This document shows positions 29,481 through 39,142 of a stretch of DNA of 39,142 bases, piece by piece. Positions within the stretch are counted from its first letter, which is position 1, and each line of letters starts with the position of its first letter. The notes beneath the pieces were generated by a model, which saw only the letters and a program-made list of their open reading frames with translations, searched no databases and was not told the DNA's origin. The translations under genes and the position numbers were made by a program. This stretch comes from Apostichopus parvimensis (Eukaryota; Echinodermata; Holothuroidea; Aspidochirotida; Stichopodidae): the NCBI GenBank assembly GCA_000934455.1, contig KN890254.1, forward strand, positions 24,538-63,679. Reading direction: 5' to 3'.

Positions 29481-32037
29481 GTACTACTGTCCCATATCGT
29501 CATGCCAACCAGAAATGATGAAATGAATATCATTCTTGCCTGACGTCTGAATTTCCGTCTCATTAAGTTAGATGAAAGGATTGGTAAACATTTATGCAAA
29601 ATCTCCCATAGCGAGAGTACCAACAGTACTACTTAATTGCCTATCTCTTCTTGCCAGTTGTAAAATTCTACAGAAAGTCAAGATATTGCAATTTTTATTA
29701 TAAAATTCATTAAGGAAAAAAAAAAGCTTTCCTGTGTTGTTCGCCTTTATTTTTTTTTTTGTCCCGAAAGGACTACCAATTGTTTAGATTTTCCTCGTGT
29801 TTTTCGTCGTGTTTCCTTTATCTCGACAGAACTGAGATAGTCATGTGTCATAAAGTTTTCCATTCAGGGTTCCAAATTGATTCATTTTTCAACCCATTAC
29901 ACATATACCAAAGATCTTTGTCTTTCGCTATCGAAAGATCTTGATATTTCCCTTCTGGTTGCCTCGTAAAAGTTTGTCTGAGATTTCTCGAAGCTTTATC
30001 TCCACAACTGAAAAATAAGAATGAGTCGACCTTTCTAAATTGCGTTGTTCAATCTAGCCTAGCTGATGTCTTTTCCATCATCAATAAGGTTTTTTCCATC
30101 ATCAAATCGTGAAAATGTCCTATGTCGTTAACTTTCCGTTGATGAGTCGATTATATATATCGTGGATTAAAGAAGCTTAATAAACAGTTTTACGGTGGAA
30201 GGAGGCAAGGATAAAGAATCATTACTCTGAAATGTGATGATTACAATTTTTGACTTTTTGATGGAAGATAATTTATGTTTGGTGTTATGTTTTGTTTTTA
30301 TTTTCATATCATATAAAAGGTTGCAGGCTTTTTGCCGATAAAATAGAAGCTGATGATATGATATCGTCAGATTAGGATACTTAAATAATACATTACCTTG
30401 ACAACTTAGTCAAATAATAATAACTATACCCAAAGGGCATATCCTTCTATGAACGTCATGATTTTTGTATTTCAAAAACTTTGGGAAAATTCCAAATTTC
30501 AGATTCGATAAATTTTGGGAAAATGATGATGACTGTAATTCCGCTTGACAAACATTCAAAGAAAGGAAGTCTGGTTTCACTAAATCAGTGATTTTAGCAG
30601 CTGTGTGTGATCACGGAAATCACTATGAGATCGGAGAGTGGAGTGGTATCACTCCCAGAAATGATTTTTCTCACCATGTCCGAGCATTGTGGCTTGTTAG
30701 ATAAATCTAGTGCCTTTTAGGGAAACCTTGGCGATTTTGAACGATATGGTGTTTTTGGCATTTTTTTTTATGCAAAAATGTACACACATACCCTATCACC
30801 CATCATCCACCCTCCCCTTCCCCCCAGTCCTCGATACTTTGTGATGCCATCTGTGATTGATGTTTTTTGCCTCATTGGAGTAAGCCGTTTAAGTCTCAAG
30901 CATGAAAAGCTTTGCTTCTAAATTTGCTGAAATTGTCTTTTAAAGGTTGATGTTCAGGTGATCTGTGTTCTAAATTTTGCCTCTGTGACAAAACAGTGTT
31001 CTTCGTTTGATGAAATTACAATTGTTCAATATTGACATATTTCTGTAACAGAATTTCTTTTGAAATCTAATCGTTTGTAATAAAAATTAATTTTTTAAAA
31101 GTCATATTTTGACCTGATAATTTGCATTTTGTCAGTGAGTTGATGACCTCTTGTTTGATATCTCTGATCCAATTTGGGAAAATTTCTTTTGGGGGAAAAT
31201 ATCTGCGGATGCAATTTTTTGGCTCGCAAAGTGTTTAATGCATTACTGAAAGTGTTAGCTTCCTGTCATCAGGAACTTGATGAAGATGGTGAAGGCATCC
31301 TCAAAGCGGAGCTATTTTCGTCCCGGTATTATCTCCGACCTCGATTGAGATGATATTAATGCTTCCATTTATCGATGTCTTGATGTGCACCGCGGCTCTC
31401 TTAGGAACAAACCTGCCATATATCGGAGATGTCCCTTAATGCTGTAATCATCTAGTTCTTTCATAGCCATTTCCTAAAAGAAGAGGAAATTATTACCTTT
31501 GAAGGGAAAGAAAAGTAGGTCTTGAATGAGACAAAACAGAAATTTTTTGTGAGTTTGAATGCCAGGGCTTATTGACTATATGAATACTGAAGTGTGACTT
31601 TAAGGCACAACATTATAAATGTTGATAGGTTGAAACTGTTGACACGCACTGCTATCGGTCCAGGTTAGGCTTCTATAATACTTTTGAATTTTTGAGAAAT
31701 GACCCTTTAAGCAAGTGAGGCTCATCAATTAAAGTGACTGGATTATGTAGTCTAATACATAGACCATTTAGGTCAGTTCCAAAGATGCAATACAAAACTC
31801 AATTTGGATAACATAAGACCTTGCTGGCCTCAAATGTCATGTTTACAATACATTACAAAATTTGTCAGGACAAATGGTGTTGAATGTCATACTGAAAGAT
31901 GTTCTGATGTTTATTTGACGTTGAAAGAACATGTTTGGGTTGATTTATTGAAATTTATAAAGCAATGAATTAACATTAACATTTAGGCCTGCACTGAGGA
32001 GGGCGGAGGTCATTACTCATTACCTCCGAAGCCTTAA

Positions 32038-32594
32038 AGGAGCATTTTTTTGTTGTATATTTTAAAGGTGAATATCTTGAAAACCTCAATAGCTAATAGA
32101 GATACATTATATATCTCAAATATATCTTTTTTTCTTGGACTATTTCAACACATCAAAATTAAAATTCTGCCTAAAAGTCAACCTATGCAGAATCTTGTTT
32201 GCCTACTGGTTGTAAGCTGCAGCCTTGAGAATCATCAGTATTACCTCTTAAATTGCTAGAAAGCAAAGTAATGGTCACTTATGTTCAAACTTACTACCAT
32301 TATGTTTATACTACCCACCCATAGAGTTTACAGTATGTCTGGCAATAATGTGGAGAGCTATAGAACAAATTACTTTGAAAAACCCTAGCAGATTTTATCA
32401 TGTTAAATTGGGTAGCAATACTGATGACTTTTAATGATGACCTGAGGCCGAAATCTAGTGTTGTTAATGTTTATACAGTATATTGCAAGAGGGAAAACTT
32501 TGAGTGTTTTCTATGGCTAACTTTTATTTTTATATTTTTAAGATATAAAATTTATGTTTAAAATACCTGTATGTCAAATACCTGGAACGCTCCT
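32038..32594. mobile_element. TTAA-flanked MITE-like DNA element (557 bp)
   Basis: TTAA at 32034-32037 is followed by AGGAGCATTTTTTT. The right end is GGAACGCTCCT followed by TTAA at 32595-32598. The ends form an inverted repeat AGGAGC(A/G)TT bounded by a TTAA duplication, the target choice of piggyBac and Kolobok elements. Termini starting AGG rather than CCC favour Kolobok or an unclassified TTAA family. No transposase is encoded. Confidence 0.65.
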
Positions 32595-35089
32595 TTAATG
32601 TGCTAAAGGTGATAATGATGACACAATGATGAATATTCATTGCCTAAGTGCAAACCTAAATGGTATTGTTAATCCATTAATTGTTTAATAATTACTTTTA
32701 ACTCTATCAACAAATCAAAACAACAGAACATACTCCCATGGGTTATTATGGGTCCTAACGAAGGTGGCCAGCTAGCAGTTGTTTGTGATGATCTGCAAAG
32801 TTGCCCCCATCTTTTTCCCCTCATCAATTTGCCATGAGGGGCCATCCATGCTTAATCCATGGGCCATGCATGGGATATCATGCTTAATTACAATTTACCT
32901 GAACCCTTTTTCGGATAAGTACAATGCAATGCACTCATCTCTTACATATCTCCACCAAACAAGTGCACTCCAAACCATATAGTCTGTACATACAAATAAT
33001 AAATTTATATATTCAAGAAAGTGGTTGTTTGCTCTCTTCCCCCCCCCCCCCTTACTTATGCACTTGCATCATTTCAAATTTTGCCTTCAATAACAGCAAA
33101 AACTTGTGATAGAAGCTGTCAATAATATTTGTCTTCAAGCAACATACGCAACATTTCAGAACATGAATTTCAAACTTGAGTTTTTCTTACCAATTAATTG
33201 GTATTCATACTGGTCCTATATCGTCCTCCCTCACTCAGCCCGTCTTCCAGAAAAATTTGTGATCGAAATACTTCAAAACGACTTCATTTCCTCAGTCAAG
33301 ATCTAGCCTTTCCAGCAACACAAAGCAAAGATTTGTATGTGACAGGAACCAGCATCTGTCTGTGTGTGCGTACGGTCAGAAACGGGTCGTCTCCTCATCT
33401 GTTTGTTTTCTCTTTCTCTCGTGATTTCTTCTCTTTCTCTCAGGATCTCCTCCCGGAATATACTTCATCAAATTTTGGAGACTTCGTGACTCTGCTTTCA
33501 TTTCTTCCTACAAATAACTCACTCTACTCTATATTGTAATTTCACTGTTCCGAAAAAATTGTGATAGAACCGATCGGAACGAAGAGAAAATTTTGTCGAA
33601 AGGGGAGCATAGTTTCATCTGGTCGGCGTTGATGGATACAGTCCATTTGATGATGATGGAAAAACTAATTACACGTGATAAAAAAGAGAAAGACTCGGTC
33701 GTCTCGGTTACATCTCATTTTCTTCTCATTTGCTTCTGCAGGTTCCCAAAGATATGTATTTCTAGGTTGGCTTAAGATGTTGCGAATAGTAGACAGAGTG
33801 GCTGAAAATTGAGTTAAATTTGTAATTATTATTAGCACTCAATATACAGTATTAATCTTTACGTACAGATATAAACCGCCGAGTCGGACCTTTTCATGTA
33901 AAATTTCAAATGGGAAGAAATGAGATATTTCTGGTATCGTTGATCGAGAGTGAACGATACATTTGATATGGAATTTAAATGTAAATTTTGCCGTTAAATA
34001 CTTCCAAAAATTGTCTTGCTATTATTATCCCTTTCTCTTGATGTTCTCTGGGTGATTGTGTAATGAAAAGTAACGTCAATTTGAAAAACTGGTCGTTTTA
34101 AGTTTTTGAATTTTTATACTAGATGAGCATCTGGAGGAGGGAAGGGAGGGGGCAGGGAGTGGCCCAAGGATTTTGTTGGTGGTGAATGCGAATAAACCCA
34201 ATTTACTAGTAGGGAGTAATACTTCTTTAATATTATGCGTAAAAGTAAGTTGGCCTGACGTTTCTTTAATATTAGTAATAATTCAGTGATTATGAAACTG
34301 AGAAAATTATGGTTCAGACACTTGGCTGCGTTAGGAATGTTAGACGGTAGGGATCATATTTCAGCGGAAATGTGACTCTGTCGTGTTCACACCAGAATGT
34401 TTCTACGACTCCTTGCTTCACTGCTCACAAACATCAAACCTTGTCTGATCTTTTCTCTGCATTAGTTGCAAAAGGGGCCCCCCCCCCCCAAAAAAGAATA
34501 ACTTGTAATATATCTCTGTCCTGTACAATAGTTGGAAGTTTACATCAGAACTGGAACTATGATATTTCTACTCATCACCGTGTGGGGGATTTAATTGAGG
34601 GGTATTGCTTAAACAAGCTTTTTGTTTTTAAATGTCCTCTACTTTACTTGCTCTGCTCGGTGATTTAAACGATGATGTCATTTACTTCGTCCGCTTGTTT
34701 ATACTACAAGTTTTATCGTAAACAGAAAAGGATTACCAAAGGTTTGCTCGAGACGTAAACGAAAGCTCGCGTCGGAGAAGATTAGACGCCGCAGCTCTTG
34801 ATGTGAATATAGGTAGATTCTGAGAGCATTGGATGAACCTGTTACCAAACAGTAATATGCCGATATTTAGGGAGATTCCAAGGGGGGAAAATGTCTTTTT
34901 TGATGAATAAATGACGAAGCAACTATTTACAGATAGAAATATAGATATATTGTTATTCAAGACTTCAAGATTTTTTTGCATTTTTCTCAATTATTTGTGC
35001 ATGAATTGATTTAACACTACAATGTTTTTGAAATTTTTTTGGCAATCACTCCACTGCTTTTTGTCTTCGTTGTATCGAAACAAAACCAG

Positions 35090-35400
35090 GCAAAATTTCC
35101 TTATGGATTTTTCATGGTCTTACATTTGGTTGTGCGAATTGAAAATTTTGGTTATCCGAATAAATAACGTTTGACCAATATTTTGTACACTGTGGGAGTG
35201 ATGTTTAGGTTGGAGAATTGCACATAAGCTTTTGAGTCATAACAATTCATACATTAATCTATTTGGGGGTGTTAAGTTACAATGCATCACAATTTGATGT
35301 TAACAACTGGTTGTCCGCCAAACAATCTGCATAGCTGATTTCGGTCATCCGAACAGGAATTTGGTCATCTCGGACGACTGGACTACCGTTAAAAATTTGC
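35090..35400 (-). mobile_element. Possible decayed DNA transposon with TCCGA-type subterminal words
   Basis: GGTTATCCGAATAA (35150), GGTTGTCCGCC (35310), GGTCATCCGAACAG (35344) and GGTCATCTCGGACG (35363) cluster here. The right edge, reverse-complemented, reads AACGGTAGTCCAGTCGTCCG, reminiscent of pogo/Tigger-type ends. No clear target-site duplication or matching left end was found, so the boundaries are guesses. Confidence 0.25.
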
Positions 35401-35998
35401 CCTGCAAACTGTGCTGTTTATAAACATTATGCTCTCTCAATCCACGAAACAACTAGGGTGATAATTAAACCAAAAGCAATAACAATATTTTGGTCATTCA
35501 GTACGTCTTTTACATCACAGTCACACCTGTTTTCAAGAGTGTTGTGCCTCAAGTCCACCTTTTATGTTACAACTTGAACAGAGCAAGACCTCAAAGACTG
35601 CATTTTCTTGCAACTTAGTGACAAAAATATCAAAGCAACCGTGTACTATTTTTATAAAGAATAATTCTCCTCTTTAAGCAGTTAAATTATCATGCCTTGT
35701 CAATCTAACCATATTTGCACACAGTAATAATACTTTGTCAACATTGACCTTAATGCAATAAATTTGTGTAAACATTTACACATTCTTCCAACTTCCATCT
35801 CCTGACTTCCTGCCTCTCATATATCTTGTAAGCTGTTGCTGAATTAAGTATTGGAGAGCTCATACTCATTCTGTTGTACTTTTACTACAAGTCTTGTTTC
35901 TTATATATTTTGCAACATTTGTGACGCTTGATGAACTCTTTTCAGTGAAAAGAAGTTAGTCGCAGGGTATTAGAATATTTCACATACTGCATGTATAT

Positions 35999-36190
35999 AT
36001 ATAAATCACTTTTCAAATCTAAACTAAAAACCTACCTCTATGCTAAACATTTTTCAATTTGATTTGTAATTATATTTCATTGTTGCATTATTGTTTTTGC
36101 TTTTCTTTCTATTCATAGTTTATGTACGGCGCTTTTGACAACTATTTTGTTTATAATTAGCGCATTATAAATCTTAGTTATTATTATAAT
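35999..36190 (+). mobile_element. LINE 3' end (L2/CR1-like), third family
   Basis: The frame gives SLFKSKLKTYLYAKHFSI, the last residues of L2/CR1-type reverse transcriptases. It is followed by an AT-rich 3' UTR, then GGCGCTTTTGAC...TTAGCGCATTATAAATC and a TTATTATTA tail. Only about 190 bp remain. Confidence 0.75.
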
Positions 36191-38951
36191 ATATATTTAT
36201 GCTTGACATTGGTACTAATGAATCGACATTCTCGCAAAATGCCAAGAATTTTCAAGGATTTGACTGGTTAAAATGACTATAAGTAAAACATTTTAAGAAC
36301 CCTTAAAACTATATATGAGAATTCTGTACAATTAGCTAATTTACAGTGAAATTGATTGTGATAATTAGTCTAGATGAGTTTTCTTCTTTGTATTATAATT
36401 TTGATTTTCAGTTTTCCATGTACCCTATGAAAGAGATTGCACTGTAAAGAGGCGATGTTTTCATCTGTATTAAAGTCAGACAATTGAACAGTTTAATGCT
36501 TAATGTGAGGATTCTCCTGGTCATTGACAGGAGATTTCCAGTTTTCCCATAATGCATTGCAAGGAGATGACACTCTCATTATAGGGAGAAGCGTTTTCCT
36601 GTCGTCCAGACTCGTCCAATGGCTGCTTTCGTTTGTGTAAATTGCACCATCCGTTCCTGTTCAAATTTACTTCAGCAGCTGCTCACAAAACAAACGGTTA
36701 AATTTTTTCCAGCACATTTACAGAAGGGAATATGCGTCAAAAGTGGTTGCTAAACACAATTACTGTCATAGCCACGAAGTGAACCTTATACCATGTTGCC
36801 CGATGCTGTATTAGTGGCGTTAATGCAGGCAGCTTCTGCCAAAGTTTTCCCTCGCAGGTGTTTGAACACATGTCAACGGAAATGCCAATTGGATTACTGA
36901 TGTATGTTTTCTAATCATGCATGAGGCCTGGCTGCTTTTGATCTAGCTGCATACTGTATTGCATAGGCTACTGGTGTTTTTTTACACTGCTTATCAACCA
37001 GGGAATGGATAGGCTGAAAGGACTATATCTATTTGTGTGATAGGATAGTACATAAATCAGAGAAAGATTTATTATGTAATTGGCTAGGCTGCATGTGCTC
37101 AAAGAGTATATATAGAAGGTTCATAAAGGATAATATTATGTATCACCCACCAACGTTAATAGTATACCTAGTTACATTAGCATTGTAAATTTATGAAAGC
37201 AACACCTTTCCCACTCCCTATCCAATTCCCCACTTCCTCCTCCCCCTCCTCTCACTCCCCTACCTAAATTACCTCTCCTTTGCTCACCCTCTCCCTGTAA
37301 AGGAATATTGCTAAGGAGAATGCAGGGAATAAATGGTTTACAATATGTCTGGTAGGTGTTGGAAAAATATTACTTTTGCTTGCCATGAGATACTGAAAAT
37401 ACCGTAGAATCCATGTAGATTTATAACTGCTATGAATCTTTGCTGTCACGTAGCAAATTATTGAGCCAACTTTTGTTGCCTCACCGTAGACGTACCAGAT
37501 ACAATATTTCCATGGCAACGTTCTGTGTGCAAACAAAAACGAAAAGTTACACTTTCTAAATCAACTCTTCGAAGTCTTCTTCTTTCTCATCGAACATATT
37601 TGCGAACGCTTGATCCTTTGCACCGCTCGATATGACGTTGGTGCGATATCACTACAGTTCCCTATAGTCGTTGATGATAAAAATCATTCCAAAAACCGTA
37701 CATTTACTTCCTTTTCTTCCTTTCCCAACTTTCCAGAGGGGGGAATAATTATCCCGAAATATTTCCTCATTTTTGGTAAATGTGGGAGAAATAATTTACA
37801 GATTTTCTGAAGAGAAAAAGGCAGTCTTTTAATTTGCATTTTAATGAGCTGTTATGAAAGCATCACAGCTTAGATAATTTAATATCTTGTTCATTTTTCC
37901 TGTTGGTTTCTTGGCATTTTAATATCCCCAAGGAAAGGGTCTGAAGTGTCGTTAATTATGCAAACTGAAACTCATTCGAAAGGCAAGATTAAAATGCGTT
38001 CGTGAAGACTTCTTAAGTAGGCAAAACTTTCATTGATATTCAAAGTAATCTCGAGGAAAGAAATTTAAAGAAGTGAGAATCTCCGATATGAAGGGTCTTA
38101 CAAGGTAAGATTACATTTTTTTAAAAACAGAATGTAATCTATCAAAAGGTAAACTGACATAGAAACTGAATATATTTGCTGCTCATATCAAATATTTGTA
38201 TTTGAAAAGATTATGCACATTTTGAAAAGAGGCAGATGGTATTTATGCTAATTATATTGTTGTAATTAAGAAAATGAATTTTGGAGCATGTTGAATCCTC
38301 AATCATCTCTCCTTCCAAGTGCACCTGTCCCTCCCATTCCCCCTACTGCGATCGGTTTGTCTAACAATACTTACAACAATAATTATTTACTATTTTGGAA
38401 ATTTATGTTCATAGCCATTTTGTGAATAGTAAAAGCAAGTGGTTGCTATTGGTAACCAGTTTTCCCAAACCTAATCAAAATAAAATGTCCGAAATAAATC
38501 GCTAAGACTGCCCCTCACTCCTAGATTGTTTCATCAAGTAAAAGGCTTAACGATCCAGTAACTCAACGATTCCATATGGATTTGAACATTTCGTTACCTG
38601 CACACATTTCTTTCTTTGCTATTTAGTCTCATTGTGAACATTTCAGGCTATTACTTCATTATTTCAAATAGTCAAGCTAAAATGAGAAACTATATCGAAA
38701 TGTGGTTTTATCGTCAAATGTTACCATAATACTTATCAAAATCATCAAAATCATCTAAGAAAAAAGGTTCTCTATCAGACATTTACATAAAAAAATGTAA
38801 TATGTGGTTTGAACGGTTTATGAGTAGGAGGTAGCATTTGAATATCATAAGCTGTTCATTAAAATTTTAAGTTTAATAAGCCATTTGCCATAGTTTCTCA
38901 GAATTGAATACAAATTCATTAAATTCAGAGTTGTTCTGTGGTGATTGAAAT

Positions 38952-39142
38952 TATGGTTGGGCGATATATCGAAAATTATTATTATCGCGATAATTTTTTT
39001 ACAAGACGATATTTTTTGAGGATTGAACAAATGACGATAATTTCTTGTGAAAGAAATTTGAAATAAATGTGGAAAAAAAATGCGATTATCCTTTCTCCGT
39101 TTTATGTGTAAATGTAATTCTAGCATTCAATGGTTAAGAAAG
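38952..39142 (+). mobile_element. Left end of a hAT-like element, cut by the window edge
   Basis: TATGGTTGGGCGATATATCG followed by AATTATTATTATCGCGATAA and further CGATA(A/T) words matches the terminus and palindromic subterminal repeats of a widespread hAT-type family. The terminus also resembles the TAGGGTTGTGCG end of the 8558 element. The right end and its 8-bp duplication would lie beyond 39142. Confidence 0.55.

Larger units (their letters stand above)
23875..39142. other. Integrin intron 6 (at least 15.3 kb, runs off the window)
   Basis: After exon f I found no segment resembling the next expected W3 exon (a G-Y-S-V-A-V-G-D-F strand followed by a DxDxDG calcium loop). The rest is therefore taken as intron, or intron plus intergenic DNA if the assembly is wrong. 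Besides the listed elements, 24000-24740, 24870-25880, 27070-28635, 29485-32030, 32600-35990 and 36195-38950 show no gene. They hold AT-rich DNA with short random frames, C or G runs (24152-24177, 25265-25277, 33039-33051, 34478-34489) and a few CpG-bearing blocks (27440-27880, 31250-31450, 36480-36900). Confidence 0.6.

Noticed and set aside
33302..33539. Open frame preceded by pyrimidine-rich tracts and AG, looked like a further exon
   Set aside because: The translation shows no FG-GAP strand or calcium loop and does not fit the expected W3 continuation or phase.
38845..39126. 93-codon minus-strand frame at the right edge
   Set aside because: Low-complexity Ile/Asn/His composition produced by the CGATAAT subterminal repeats of the hAT-like element.

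Overview
The window looks like a non-coding-rich stretch of an AT-rich animal genome. It carries one recognisable protein-coding gene, on the + strand: a fragment of an integrin alpha subunit. Seven short exons, each with consensus splice sites, join in compatible reading phases between 1489 and 23874. They encode the first blades of the alpha-chain beta-propeller (FG-GAP repeats W1, W2 and the start of W3). The conserved cysteines and motifs fit the RGD-binding/PS2-like group (vertebrate alpha-5/8/V/IIb, insect PS2). The 5' exons (signal peptide, start of W1) and the rest of the propeller, thigh, calf, membrane and tail exons lie outside the window. The 15.3 kb after exon 7 shows no further exon that I can recognise and is read as the start of a very large intron.

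I infer a marine invertebrate deuterostome, most likely an echinoderm. The reasons are very long AT-rich introns, an RGD-type integrin alpha that is not vertebrate-like in detail, several L2/CR1-type LINE 3' ends with (ATT)n tails, hAT MITEs, and frequent long G or C runs. This is inference; a mollusc, hemichordate or amphioxus is not excluded.

Layout: 1-1488 is upstream intron with a tRNA-like relic and a LINE 3' end. 1489-1619 is exon a. 1620-13287 is an 11.7 kb intron holding a complete non-autonomous hAT element (8558-9905), a 10-bp minisatellite and a possible 60-nt cassette exon (7476-7535). 13288-13367 is exon b. 13658-15014 is a 650-bp duplication broken by a 50-N assembly gap, probably two unmerged alleles. 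Exons c, d and e lie at 15743, 17787 and 18199, with two more complete hAT MITEs between them (16014-16481 and 17341-17700). The intron 18248-23796 carries DR1-like motifs and a GC-rich 21-bp minisatellite. Exon f is at 23797-23874, and its splice donor has been amplified as a 12-bp tandem array. The terminal 15 kb holds LINE tails, a tRNA-derived SINE, a degenerate TCATG-rich tract, a 114-116-bp minisatellite, a TTAA-flanked element (32038-32594), another LINE end, and the start of a further hAT-like element at the right edge.

No bacterial or phage features, CRISPR arrays, rRNA or intact tRNA genes are visible. No new gene system is evident. The most unusual signals are the splice-donor array, the candidate cassette exon, the 3' stem-loop with compensatory base changes shared by LINE and SINE tails, and the gap-flanking duplication.
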